A DNA stretch of 64,000 nucleotides from CAYVOV01 sp964453525 (GTDB lineage: Bacteria > Chloroflexota > Dehalococcoidia > Dehalococcoidales > UBA2162). Below, piece by piece: positions 35,127-43,082 of the stretch. Below the pieces are notes generated by a model. It did not search any database, was not told where the DNA came from, and saw only the letters and a list, made by a program, of their open reading frames with translations. The stretch spans positions 1 through 64,000 of the forward strand of contig CAYVOV010000003.1 in assembly GCA_964453525.1 (NCBI GenBank). Reading direction: 5' to 3'. Made by a program: the position numbers and the translations under genes. Every line of letters begins with the position of its first letter. Positions within the stretch are counted from its first letter, which is position 1.

Positions 35127-35934
35127 TATCTTTAGCCCTTTTAAGTTGTTTAATTGGTGGTTCGGGCGGCAAATCTTCGGGCATTGTGCCGCTTAGTTTT
35201 TCTATTGTTTGCCTTACTTCTTTCCCCACGAAATTATGTACTTGTTCTGCTTGTTTCTGACCATTAGCTCGCTCGCTTTTTAATCTTAACTCAGTTTGTG
35301 TAATTCTAAATTCGTTTGCTGCCAGTTCTGCCCGCCCTATACGGTCTAATAAGTCTTCTTTAGGCTCTATTCCTTTTACCTCTTTTATCTCTGATAACCT
35401 TAGACCACCATACAAGCCCTGATAACCAGCATCATGGAAAAAGGCGTAATTTTCTATTCCGACACTTTTAGCTGCACTGTTTAGGTCTTTATTCGCATCT
35501 CTCACCCTATCCCTAAGCATAAGGCGGTCTTCGGTTTCATTAAGTTGTTCTGTCAATTCTTGTTTACGAGTTTGAATGGCAAAATAGGCTTGTGCTACTG
35601 CTATTTCAGGCTTTGATGGGTCGCCATTCATGGCAATCAAATAACAAGCGTACCGTGTTAGAACTACATCATCTATTTTTCTTTTTGCCGTACTTCCTAG
35701 AGCCACCATTTTGGCGATGTCGCCAAAATGGTGGCGGGATATGCCACCCGAGCTTTCACATGCCATCTTAGCTCGTTCAATCGCATCTTTAAATTTGCGC
35801 CACTCAACATACCCTAGTAATTTTTGCAAATCTCTTGCATGCCAATAATCAAAACCCTTGGAATCTCTGTGCTTAATTTCGTCTAGAAATCTTACGGTAT
35901 TTTCCCTGACGTATATGAGTTCATTATCTTCCAT
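35098..35934 (-). CDS. dinD: DNA damage-inducible protein D
   Basis: 278 residues. The N-terminus (RFLDEIKHRDSKGFDYWHAR, then DLQKLLGYVEWRKF) is the Bro-N/KilA-like domain, followed by KIDDVVLTRYACYLIAMNG and the conserved C-terminal block GYQGLYGGLRLSEIK. This is the full DinD/DNA-damage-inducible pattern. In E. coli DinD limits RecA filament activity. Here it is passenger cargo of the IS1-like transposon, which suggests a benefit from modulating recombination or SOS rather than a housekeeping role. Confidence 0.85.
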   Translation of the reverse strand: MEDNELIYVRENTVRFLDEIKHRDSKGFDYWHARDLQKLLGYVEWRKFKDAIERAKMACESSGGISRHHFGDIAKMVALGSTAKRKIDDVVLTRYACYLIAMNGDPSKPEIAVAQAYFAIQTRKQELTEQLNETEDRLMLRDRVRDANKDLNSAAKSVGIENYAFFHDAGYQGLYGGLRLSEIKEVKGIEPKEDLLDRIGRAELAANEFRITQTELRLKSERANGQKQAEQVHNFVGKEVRQTIEKLSGTMPEDLPPEPPIKQLKRAKDTKKLPPSST

Positions 35935-36002
35935 ATACTCCTGCCTCTTTAGTTTTATTTATTAATTATAGCACAAATTGGCAAATATACAAAGTGCCAT
36001 AC

Positions 36003-36031
36003 TTGAAAAATATGCAATGCCATATTATACT
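36003..36031 (+). promoter_or_regulatory. Promoter of the winged-helix passenger gene
   Basis: TTGAAA (36003-36008), 17-bp spacer, TATACT (36026-36031). TGCCATA occurs on both sides (about 35995 and 36019), a possible operator pair. Confidence 0.6.
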
Positions 36032-36055
36032 TGGTTTATAGCTAGGAGGTGCTAT

Positions 36056-36496
36056 ATGACTTACAGAAGAAGTATTGAAAGGCGCATAGAAAAAGAACAG
36101 AACAAAATAAAAGAATTACAAGACGAGATTAATCGTTCTGAACTATTTATCCAAGGTTTGCAAGAGGCACTTAGAATATTACCTAAGGATAACAGCCGAA
36201 CTCCTAGAAAGGGGAGGGGAGAGATACGTGAAGGCAGTGACATGGCAAAAGTACGAGACCTCATAAAGCAGACAGGGAGACCCATGAGAATTGAAGAAAT
36301 TGCGATTGGTCTTGGAAGACCCAATACAAAAGCTAATAAAATGTCTCTTGCTGGCTCTCTCGGCAGGTTAGTAAGAAAAGGAATAGTATTTAATCGCCCT
36401 CAAGCTAATACCTTCTCTCTTATTGGAGTGAAAGTAGATGAACTTCCTCCAGATTTCGGTGCTGAAGAAATACCAAATGATGATATTCAATTTTAA
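36056..36496 (+). CDS. Coiled-coil winged-helix protein
   Basis: I chose ATG 36056 because AGGAGG lies 7 bases upstream, which removes 26 unsupported N-terminal residues; the protein has 146 residues. Residues 1-45 are a charged coiled coil (SIERRIEKEQNKIKELQDEI). Residues 65-125 look like a winged helix (MAKVRDLIKQTGRPMRIEEI, SLAGSLGRLVRKGIV). Probably a DNA-binding regulator of the transposon. Family not recognised. Confidence 0.6.
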   Translation: MTYRRSIERRIEKEQNKIKELQDEINRSELFIQGLQEALRILPKDNSRTPRKGRGEIREGSDMAKVRDLIKQTGRPMRIEEIAIGLGRPNTKANKMSLAGSLGRLVRKGIVFNRPQANTFSLIGVKVDELPPDFGAEEIPNDDIQF

Positions 36497-36528
36497 TTGA
36501 AACTGAACAAAAAATATGTGTATAATGC

Positions 36529-36557
36529 TTGACAAATGCTTGAGCGTATGCTATAAT
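36529..36557 (+). promoter_or_regulatory. Consensus promoter of the IS1-like transposase
   Basis: TTGACA (36529-36534), 17-bp spacer, TATAAT (36552-36557), a perfect sigma70 promoter. The spacer contains ATGCTTGAGCG (36536-36546), also found twice in the promoter at 34872. Confidence 0.88.
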
Positions 36558-36585
36558 TTAATCAGTTAGAATAAAGGAATGAGAA

Positions 36586-37437
36586 ATGAATAAGCTGAAT
36601 TTAGAACGCCAAGCACAAATCATAAAAGTCCTCTGCGAAGGTAACTCAATACGCAGCACTGCTCGTATAACCAATTCTGCTGTCAACACAGTGGTCAAGC
36701 TACTTAGAGAAGTAGGTGCTGCCTGCCTGAATTATCAGGATGAAGTTATGCACAATCTACCGTGCAAGAAACTCCAATGTGACGAAATCTGGAGCTTTGT
36801 TTATGCCAAAGCCAAGAATGTGCCAGAAGAATACAATGGCAAGTTTGGCTACGGTGATGTTTGGACTTTCACAGCTATTGATGCTGATTCAAAACTAATC
36901 CCTGGCTGGTTTGTGGGGCTTCGGAATGTGGATTGTGCTTATGCTTTCATTAATGACTTGAAAAGCAGGTTAGCTTATAGAGTCCAGCTAACTACCGATG
37001 GACACGGAATGTATCTTGAAGCTATTGAACGCTCTTTCGGGGCTGACATAGATTACGCTATGTTAGTCAAAATTTATGGGCAAGACCCCGAACCTGAAAG
37101 GCGTTATAGTCCAGCTAAGTGCATTGGGGCTGATAAGAGGATTGTGCAGGGTAAACCAGATACTAAGGCAATTTCAACAAGCTATGTAGAACGGCAAAAC
37201 CTTACAATGAGAATGAGTATGCGTAGATTTACTAGATTAACTAATGCGTTCTCAAAGAAATTGGAAAATCATATCCTTGCTCTGGCTCTCTACTTCATGT
37301 ATTACAATTTCGCAAGACCACATAAGAGTCTCGCTAATCCATATCCAAGAACACCAGCTATGGCATCAGGATTAACGAATCATATTTGGACTATTGAAGA
37401 AATAGTGGGGATATTGGATAAGAGAGTTACTATTTAA
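36586..37437 (+). CDS. IS1-family-like DDE transposase
   Basis: 283 residues from ATG 36586. An N-terminal HTH (RQAQIIKVLCEGNSIRSTAR) is followed by catalytic acids in LQCDEIWSF (Asp66), TTDGHGMYL (Asp138) and SYVERQNLTM (Glu202), with the C-terminal YNFARPHKSL typical of this group. It is a single frame, without the InsA/InsB frameshift of classical IS1. Its ends are the 34842 and 38659 inverted repeats, so most of the element is cargo. Its 3' end overlaps the convergent gene at 37430 by 8 bp. Confidence 0.88.
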   Translation: MNKLNLERQAQIIKVLCEGNSIRSTARITNSAVNTVVKLLREVGAACLNYQDEVMHNLPCKKLQCDEIWSFVYAKAKNVPEEYNGKFGYGDVWTFTAIDADSKLIPGWFVGLRNVDCAYAFINDLKSRLAYRVQLTTDGHGMYLEAIERSFGADIDYAMLVKIYGQDPEPERRYSPAKCIGADKRIVQGKPDTKAISTSYVERQNLTMRMSMRRFTRLTNAFSKKLENHILALALYFMYYNFARPHKSLANPYPRTPAMASGLTNHIWTIEEIVGILDKRVTI

Positions 37438-37648
37438 TGGGTGTGTGTCTTACTGTACCATCTGCAAATGCGTGAATAATATCCAGTTTCTCCGTGCGAC
37501 CGAAAGAACGTTCACGTGTTATCATCGCTGGGTGACATACTTCAAGGTCTCTAGTATTAATCTTAAATAAATAGGTAATATTTTGCTTTGAAGTTTTTGC
37601 TTCTATATCGACATTTATTGGGAACTTAGATATAAATTTATCCAGCAA
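37430..37648 (-). CDS. Hypothetical passenger protein
   Basis: 72 residues. It begins MLDKFISKFPINVDIEAKTS and contains YLFKINTRDLEV. No recognised domain. It overlaps the upstream gene by 11 bp, so it is the third gene of a compact operon. It may be a small subunit of whatever the operon encodes. Confidence 0.5.
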   Translation of the reverse strand: MLDKFISKFPINVDIEAKTSKQNITYLFKINTRDLEVCHPAMITRERSFGRTEKLDIIHAFADGTVRHTPIK

Positions 37649-37886
37649 ATCCGTAGACCTCTATCTCATTATCATCTATTTTGCGATATAAATATGGCTT
37701 ATTATCTATCACAGAAAGGTAAAACTTATCTAGCTCCATCAACTTAGGATTCAAGACCACTGAATCATGTTCCGTAATGATTTCTTTTTCAGGTATATCT
37801 CTTACCCTGTATAGATTTTCCGTAAAACGCCACTCCCCTTTGTTATATAATTGTTTTGGTTCAAGTAATGTTGATGTTCCACTCAT
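37638..37886 (-). CDS. Hypothetical passenger protein
   Basis: 82 residues, ATGA overlap with the upstream gene. It reads mostly as beta strands (LDKFYLSVIDNKPYLYRKI). No known motif. Tight overlaps on both sides suggest coordinated expression with its neighbours, for example as a toxin-antitoxin-like or abortive-infection cassette, which is a guess. Confidence 0.55.
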   Translation of the reverse strand: MSGTSTLLEPKQLYNKGEWRFTENLYRVRDIPEKEIITEHDSVVLNPKLMELDKFYLSVIDNKPYLYRKIDDNEIEVYGFAG

Positions 37887-38554
37887 AACACTGCCTCCAT
37901 CATCTTTCCAAATTCTTCTGCCTGATTCTTACATAAATTGAAAGAATACAATATGAATTCTTTCATATTGTCCACTGAATAATTAATTATTCGTGACTCA
38001 CTAGCCTCTGTGTTAAGAAAAAGAAATAATGTAGGATGTCCCTTTTTAATTGTAAATACTTTAAACATGTTTTGCAATTGAGATATATCCATAGTACCAC
38101 TTTGATGATGTAGCTTTATATGTTCATAACTCATGTCCATTACCACACTGGAATCATAACATTTCTTAAATATTTCATTATCTTTAATGAATATATGCCT
38201 GTACTTCAATTCAAGTGTTTTGAAGTCATATTTTTCATTAACAGGAAAAATCCAATCCACTCTTAATTTCCTAGTAGAAAACTTGCCAAATGGCGCCACT
38301 TTATTAATAGATTCAAGAGTGGATATGAATTTATTAATACAATCGTTTTCATTTTCAACATTTTCTGTAATTATTCCGCATGTCTCATAATCCCAGCGTA
38401 TGCCAAACTTATTTTTTTCATCACGAACGATGATAGGTTGGTATTCCTCGTCTGATAGTTCTTCACCTAAGGTTTTACTAACATTATAAGAGTGTGTATG
38501 AAGCTTCGCTTCTTCAGCGATATCCAATACTAATTCTAATCTACTTATTTCCAT
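37883..38554 (-). CDS. Hypothetical protein, possibly TIGR04255-like
   Basis: I set the start at ATG 38554 (MEISRLELVL) because the -10 box of its promoter ends at 38569, making the ATG at 38578 untranscribed. 223 residues. The C-terminal SVDNMKEFILYSFNLCKNQA and central HIKLHHQSG resemble the sporadic TIGR04255 family, of unknown function. First gene of the three-gene passenger operon. Confidence 0.55.
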   Translation of the reverse strand: MEISRLELVLDIAEEAKLHTHSYNVSKTLGEELSDEEYQPIIVRDEKNKFGIRWDYETCGIITENVENENDCINKFISTLESINKVAPFGKFSTRKLRVDWIFPVNEKYDFKTLELKYRHIFIKDNEIFKKCYDSSVVMDMSYEHIKLHHQSGTMDISQLQNMFKVFTIKKGHPTLFLFLNTEASESRIINYSVDNMKEFILYSFNLCKNQAEEFGKMMEAVL

Positions 38555-38568
38555 TTTAATTCGTTGTA

Positions 38569-38597
38569 ATCGTATCATTGCACTAATACTATGTCAA
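38569..38597 (-). promoter_or_regulatory. Promoter of the leftward passenger operon
   Basis: On the minus strand TTGACA (38597-38592), 17-bp spacer, TACGAT (38574-38569). It decides the start of the downstream gene at 38554. Confidence 0.65.
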
Positions 38598-38704
38598 TAC
38601 AATAATACTAAAGGTTGATTACAATAATACTATCGATAATTCCAAAATGATACACTGCCAAATCGTAGGTAAAGTACAATCGTTTAGGCACTCTCCTAGT
38701 CAGG

Positions 38705-38947
38705 TTAAGGCAATTTATAATGCCCATCTTCAATTTTAACAAGGGAACCATCCTTTGACATACGACCCGCTATTCCCCTTACTGTATGGTGGAATCTGTG
38801 TCTCCCGTAACTTTTGGATAGTTCATGCTGTGTGAGTTGGATATGAGTTTGAATCCATTCGTAAATGTCGGCATTATAGGCATCACCCCCAAGAGCCAAT
38901 ATTGCCGCAGGTATTCTTTTTCGCCAGAAACCATTGCATCGCCGCAT
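38705..38947 (-). CDS. Small winged-helix-like protein
   Basis: 80 residues from ATG 38947 (GGGGGG-type ribosome site upstream); an earlier ATG at 38998 would overlap the transposase. IPAAILALGGDAYNADIYEW and HTVRGIAGRMSKDGSLVKI fit a winged helix. Passenger or accessory gene of the IS6-like element, directly after its transposase. Confidence 0.55.
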   Translation of the reverse strand: MRRCNGFWRKRIPAAILALGGDAYNADIYEWIQTHIQLTQHELSKSYGRHRFHHTVRGIAGRMSKDGSLVKIEDGHYKLP

Positions 38948-38975
38948 CAATTCGCCCCCCTGCAATAATATTAAT

Positions 38976-39998
38976 TTACCCTTCCACCTCAACCTCAAAG
39001 GGTGTCAGGGTAGCATCATAAACAGGCTTTCCCCGCCTAACTGATGGTCTACGATATAGGCTGACTTTGTAGTCCTTATCAGGTATCATTTCAGGTCTGA
39101 CTATATCATTCCAGTCTTTGAATGGCACTACCTTGCTCATAGCCTGAGCGGGTGGGACATTCCCGCAACCCTCATTCTGCTTGAAGTAATTATAATTAAT
39201 CAGCCAGCCATTAGTTAAAAGCCTGATAGTATCAATATCATCATACTTCTGGAATACCCTTGTTCTTTGCTCTAGTGTCTTGTGAAACCGCTCTATAAGG
39301 CTGGTGCTATGTTCTAAATCAAATGGTCCACCTGTCTTATGCTCTGACCACGCTCCAAAAGCCTCTTCCACTCCGACCAGATAAGACTTAAGCTTGTCTG
39401 TTACTACCACTTTTGGAGTTTTATTAGCACGCTTTGCCGCTTTAAGCATCAGGATTTTAGCGTCTCTCCCACTTCTTGTATATGAAACGTGTGAGGCTAA
39501 AAGGTATCTTGAATCAGCGTCTATTATGTCCCAAAAGTAAATATTGCGTCCTTTCAGCTTCATATAAGTCTCATCGGCAACCCACTTATTGCCAACAATA
39601 GGGTGAAAATTTTTAGCCTGCCTGATAGCCTCTTTGGTAAATCTCTCTACCCAATTCCAATAGTTACTTTCACTCATATCAAGATTATGGTCTTGCCTGA
39701 ATTGCTGCTGAATTCCATCGAGTGTCATACCGTTATAATACATACTTAAAGCAGAAGCTATCCGGCGGGCGGGTGTTTTCATTTTCTTAATTCTGGCAAC
39801 CATCTTTGCACTAGGCATTCTTTGAGTCTGATTAAAATTTAATCCACCACTACTTGAACCCATATTACCTCTAAATGATTTGCCGACATACCGGATATGC
39901 CTTTGTATGACTTTATCGCCTTTGTGAATTGTCTCTACTTCATAATCATACCAATTGCCACTTCCAGGTGGAATTTCTTTTGCTCGAATAAAACTCAT
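38976..39998 (-). CDS. IS6-family-like DDE transposase
   Basis: 340 residues from ATG 39998 (AAAGG upstream). The catalytic domain has WVADETYMKLKGRNIYFWD, IDADSRYLLASHVS, VVVTDKLKSYLVG and LIERFHKTLEQRTRVF, the D-D-E layout of IS6/IS26-type transposases. An N-terminal zinc-less HTH region (ALSMYYNGMTLDGIQQQF) recognises the ends. These enzymes work by replicative transposition and cointegrates. It lies within 38668-40645. Confidence 0.88.
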   Translation of the reverse strand: MSFIRAKEIPPGSGNWYDYEVETIHKGDKVIQRHIRYVGKSFRGNMGSSSGGLNFNQTQRMPSAKMVARIKKMKTPARRIASALSMYYNGMTLDGIQQQFRQDHNLDMSESNYWNWVERFTKEAIRQAKNFHPIVGNKWVADETYMKLKGRNIYFWDIIDADSRYLLASHVSYTRSGRDAKILMLKAAKRANKTPKVVVTDKLKSYLVGVEEAFGAWSEHKTGGPFDLEHSTSLIERFHKTLEQRTRVFQKYDDIDTIRLLTNGWLINYNYFKQNEGCGNVPPAQAMSKVVPFKDWNDIVRPEMIPDKDYKVSLYRRPSVRRGKPVYDATLTPFEVEVEG

Positions 39999-40038
39999 TA
40001 TTGCCTTTCAATTATAACTATTTTATAATTAAGCACTC

Positions 40039-40227
40039 ATGACAGATAAAGATTGGAATACTTTTCTCAAATTTTTTCTTATTATAGTTATCATTGCCTT
40101 TGTGCTTTGGGCTTTAAGTGCTACTATTCAATTCCTCACAAATCATGTATTTTTATTCGGTATGCTTGTGGGATTAGTTGTCGGGGCGGGTATCACCTTC
40201 TTCGTCATGCGGTTTGTTAAACATTAA
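40039..40227 (+). CDS. Small two-helix membrane protein
   Basis: 62 residues with two hydrophobic segments (FFLIIVIIAFVLWALSA, about 12-28, and FLFGMLVGLVVGAGITFFV, about 38-56). Its 3' end overlaps the convergent gene by 54 bp. No family recognised. Cargo of the IS6-like element. Confidence 0.5.
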   Translation: MTDKDWNTFLKFFLIIVIIAFVLWALSATIQFLTNHVFLFGMLVGLVVGAGITFFVMRFVKH

Positions 40228-40572
40228 CTGCATTTTCTTTAATTCATTGGTATTTTCTTTTATTGCGAGAGTAATATTATCCAATTTAGACATTATCTCA
40301 TTCGTTATTTCGCCTGATTTTGCACTTTGTTTCCGTTCAGTAACATAAAATAAACCAAATAGAGAAATAAATAAAAATGCCACAGGCACAAGCCATGGAT
40401 ATTGCCGACTTTGGAGAGCTGCAAGCCATCCTTTCTCTATAAGTATCTTATAGAAACTTACATATAAAGGTGAGACCCAAGTAATGAAGGCACCTAATAG
40501 AACGCTCCAAAATGTAAGTGATTTAGCCAACCCTATCACTCCTGAAAGGATTTGCCTAAAGAGTGATTTCAT
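40174..40572 (-). CDS. Membrane protein with coiled-coil tail
   Basis: 132 residues from ATG 40572 (GGGGGG ribosome site). Two or three hydrophobic segments (FWSVLLGAFITWVSPLYV, VPVAFLFISLFGLFYV) then a soluble helical tail (LDNITLAIKENTNELKKMQL). Resembles small holin- or sensor-like membrane proteins in layout only. Cargo of the IS6-like element. Confidence 0.5.
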   Translation of the reverse strand: MKSLFRQILSGVIGLAKSLTFWSVLLGAFITWVSPLYVSFYKILIEKGWLAALQSRQYPWLVPVAFLFISLFGLFYVTERKQSAKSGEITNEIMSKLDNITLAIKENTNELKKMQLMFNKPHDEEGDTRPDN

Positions 40573-40660
40573 AAGTCCCCCCCTTTAGGCTTATGGATAT
40601 TATAACCTCCCTATTAGGCACTCTGCAAGAAGGTTGTACTTTACCAAATCGTATTCTATA

Positions 40661-40689
40661 TTGACAGGAGAGAATTTACATATTATAAT
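40661..40689 (+). promoter_or_regulatory. Perfect consensus promoter for the leader RNA
   Basis: TTGACA (40661-40666), 17-bp spacer, TATAAT (40684-40689), starting 8 bp after the IS6-like element's target duplication. Predicted start near 40696. Confidence 0.88.
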
Positions 40690-40695
40690 TCAGCT

Positions 40696-40889
40696 GCTTC
40701 TACCAGTCAGCGTAATTAAAAGAAAATGACAAATTATTACTGGAACACACAGGTAATTATCCTTCACGTCATTCCGGCTACGGTCGTTGGAAGGGCCTGG
40801 TGTGTTTCCAGTTCTATTACATGAAGAAGTGACACGATAAATCTACAGGAAACAGCCAGGCCCGGGAAGCAAAAGTCCCGGGCTTTCTT
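40696..40889 (+). ncRNA. Structured leader RNA with attenuator layout
   Basis: Segment A (40739-40753, ACTGGAACACACAGG) can pair with segment B (40796-40812, CCTGGTGTGTTTCCAGT) apart from two bulges. B can instead pair with C (40848-40862, GGAAACAGCCAGGCC). C shares three bases with the 5' arm of the terminator at 40860-40883. A-B pairing frees the terminator; B-C pairing would block it. This is the geometry of a transcription attenuator or riboswitch before the methyltransferase genes. No known riboswitch class is recognised, and a free small RNA is also possible. Confidence 0.6.
40860..40889 (+). terminator. Rho-independent terminator in the leader
   Basis: GCCCGGGA (40860-40867), loop AGCAAAAG, TCCCGGGC (40876-40883), then TTTCTT. 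It lies 57 bp before the first methyltransferase start. Confidence 0.85.
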
Positions 40890-40945
40890 ATTATACAGAT
40901 ATATACGCAGGCTCCAGAGTAAAACAAATAAAAAGGAGGTGCACT

Positions 40946-41698
40946 GTGGTTGTGGACGAAACAGGAAGGTTTGAAGGATATGATCCCGTGTACTATGACC
41001 TTACCTTCGGGGCACAGAAGACAGATGTCCGGTTCTATACCCGGCTTGTTAAGGAGGTTACCGGTAAAGTGCTGGAAATAGCCTGCGGCAGCGGCAGGGT
41101 CTACCTTGATTTACTGAAAGAAGGCGCTGATATTTACGGCATAGACCTTTCCGAAAAGATGCTGAGTGCGTTAAAGGAAAAAGCCGGAAAAACGGGACTG
41201 GAACCGAAGGTCTATCTCGCCGATATGAGAGAATTCGAGCTGGATAATACATTCGACCTGATTATCATCCCGGCAAGGTCGTTTTTACATAATATAACGA
41301 TTGATGACCAGCTCAATACACTTAAAAGCTGCCGGAAGCATCTGGCAGTAAACGGCAGGCTGGTCCTCAACTTCTTTTATCCCAGCCGCGATGTTATGGC
41401 GAACAACTACGGGAAAGAAATGAAGCAGCTCTTCGACACGCCAGACGGTCAGGTAGAACTGGTACAGAAATCAGATTTTGCTGATGAGCCGGACCAGGTT
41501 ATAGATATAATTTTCACCTGGAAAAAAGATGAACGCGAACTCTCCCGGTTCAGGTCAAAACTGTCATTCATTTACAAGCGTGAATTCGAGCTGCTGCTCA
41601 GGCTGGCAGGATTCACCAAATGGCAGGTGTACGGAGGATTTGAGTATCAGCCGCTGGAATCACACGACCAGGAAATGGTCTGGATAGTCGAAAAATAA
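40946..41698 (+). CDS. Class I SAM-dependent methyltransferase
   Basis: 250 residues from GTG 40946 behind AAAGGAGGTG. SAM motif I is VLEIACGSGRVYLDL (about 49-63), motif II YGIDLSEKML, motif III ADMREFEL, then FDLIIIPARSFLH in the substrate-side strand and KHLAVNGRLVLNFF. Cytoplasmic small-molecule or protein methyltransferase; substrate unknown. Downstream of the attenuator-like leader and 30 bp before a second methyltransferase, so they form an operon. Confidence 0.85.
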   Translation: MVVDETGRFEGYDPVYYDLTFGAQKTDVRFYTRLVKEVTGKVLEIACGSGRVYLDLLKEGADIYGIDLSEKMLSALKEKAGKTGLEPKVYLADMREFELDNTFDLIIIPARSFLHNITIDDQLNTLKSCRKHLAVNGRLVLNFFYPSRDVMANNYGKEMKQLFDTPDGQVELVQKSDFADEPDQVIDIIFTWKKDERELSRFRSKLSFIYKREFELLLRLAGFTKWQVYGGFEYQPLESHDQEMVWIVEK

Positions 41699-41728
41699 TT
41701 CGGAATGAATATTACCGGAGGTAATGAA

Positions 41729-42478
41729 ATGAAGGAAGCAAGACCGTGGCATGAAGACGATTCCTTCTGGGAAACCTGGGGACCTATTATGTTCTCACCC
41801 GGCAGGATAGAAAACGCGAAAGATGAAGTGGATAAAGTTATCGACCTTTTGGAAATCAAACCGGGGGCACGGGTTCTTGACCTCTGCTGCGGAGTCGGGC
41901 GTCATTCCCTGGAACTGGCACGCCGCGGCTTTCAGGTAACCGGTGTCGACCGCACCCGCAGCTACCTGGACAAAGCTATAGCTCAGGCTACCGAAGAAAG
42001 CCTGAAGGTGGAGTTTATCCAGGAGGATATGCGGGACTTTTTACGAGCAGAGTCGTTCGACTGTGCAATAAGTATGTTTACATCGTTCAGTTATTTTGAG
42101 GACCCTGAAGAGGATAAAAAAGTTGTGGAAAATGTGTATAAGTCGTTGAATCCGGGAGGAGTTTTTATCCTGGATACTCAAGGTAAAGAAACGCTGGCAC
42201 GCAAATATCAGGAAAGGAACTGGAATGAGCGTGGCGGTGTAATATGGCTGGAGGAGAGGAAAGTAAGCCAGAACTGGAGCTGGATGTGGAACCGCTGGAT
42301 AATGTTCAGAGGCAATGAGCGAATCGAGAACGAGATTTCCCACCGTCTTTATGCCGCAACCGAGCTGATGGCTCTGCTGACCGGATGCGGGTTCAGCCGG
42401 GCTGAGGCTTACGGCGGCCTGGATGGTAGTCCTTACGACCACAAGGCACAGCGACTAATTGTTTTGGGGCATAAGTAA
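41729..42478 (+). CDS. Class I SAM-dependent methyltransferase
   Basis: 249 residues. ATG 41729 is chosen over 41705 because CCGGAGGT lies 7 bases before it. SAM motif RVLDLCCGVGRHSLELARRG, then VTGVDRTRSYLDKA, EDMRDFL, FDCAISMFTSFSYF and SLNPGGVFILD. The C-terminal LLTGCGFSRAEAYGGLDGSP parallels the neighbour's LLRLAGFTKWQVYGGFEYQP, so the two are paralogues. Substrate not identifiable. Confidence 0.85.
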   Translation: MKEARPWHEDDSFWETWGPIMFSPGRIENAKDEVDKVIDLLEIKPGARVLDLCCGVGRHSLELARRGFQVTGVDRTRSYLDKAIAQATEESLKVEFIQEDMRDFLRAESFDCAISMFTSFSYFEDPEEDKKVVENVYKSLNPGGVFILDTQGKETLARKYQERNWNERGGVIWLEERKVSQNWSWMWNRWIMFRGNERIENEISHRLYAATELMALLTGCGFSRAEAYGGLDGSPYDHKAQRLIVLGHK

Positions 42479-43082
42479 GTAAACTGGAAGTATTTCAGGA
42501 CTATCCTTCTCTTTAATTATTATATCCCCACCCCCGGTTCCGAAGTCCCCTTCAGGGTTTCGTCGTGAGCTCAGACGAACGGAGAATCCTTCAGGGTGAA
42601 CCCCTCTCCTTAACAAGGCCTTGCCTCAAGAGTCATTCTGGAGTCCGCCTCTGGCGGACGAAGAATCTCAGGGTGGGGAGTCAAGGTAATCCCCTCCTCC
42701 CTGAGACCCTTCGCGGGGTTTACACTGTGCGGAGCGAATGTGCTCCAGGGTGACATGGACACACGACTTTTAGGGCAAGACTCCTTAGCAAGGAAGGGGG
42801 GATTTCAAAAAAGGCTTGATATGCTTCAGTGATTATTATTCGGTGAAGATATTTATAAGTCCTGATAGCATATCAATGGGAGGTGATTGGGCTCTTTTTA
42901 CCAGAAAGCAGGTTAGTTTTAATGTGGATATGCCATATGAAAATGTTAGACTATCATTCCAGACCTGAGCGAGAGCCCAGTATTCAGGAACGAATTTGAA
43001 TATAGATTCCCGCCTACGCGGGAATGACAAACGAAAAAACGGGGTGTGAATAGGAGCAAAGCCTCCCTAAAATACCTCCGCT
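42479..43082. repeat. Non-coding stretch with REP-like repeats
   Basis: It holds fragments such as CCTTCAGGGT and AATCTCAGGGTGGGG of the kind scattered through this genome. At 43006-43025 ATTCCCGC, loop CTAC, GCGGGAAT forms a REP-like hairpin. No protein frame is credible. Confidence 0.55.

Larger units (their letters stand above)
34842..38659. mobile_element. IS1-like transposon with passenger genes, 3.8 kb
   Basis: Terminal inverted repeats: GGTAGTGTATCATTTTG at 34842 and its near-perfect complement CAAAATGATACACTGCC ending at 38659. Both ends are flanked by the 8-bp direct repeat AAATCGTA (34834-34841 and 38660-38667), as expected for an IS1-type target duplication. A single DDE transposase (36586-37437) sits in the middle with six passenger genes around it: a KGG-type protein, DinD, a winged-helix protein and a three-gene unknown operon. 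Confidence 0.82.
38668..40645. mobile_element. IS6-like transposon with passenger genes, 2.0 kb
   Basis: Terminal repeats GGTAAAGTACAATC at 38668 and its complement GGTTGTACTTTACC ending at 40645, flanked by the same 8-bp sequence AAATCGTA (38660-38667 and 40646-40653). IS6 elements normally give 8-bp duplications. It holds a DDE transposase, a small winged-helix protein and two small membrane proteins. It abuts the IS1-like element exactly at the shared octamer. Confidence 0.82.

Noticed and set aside
40696..40889. Known RNA class (6S, SRP RNA, T-box, common riboswitches)
   Set aside because: None of the conserved motifs I know for these classes (for example the T-box sequence or SRP tetraloop region) is present; only the switch-like pairing is supported.
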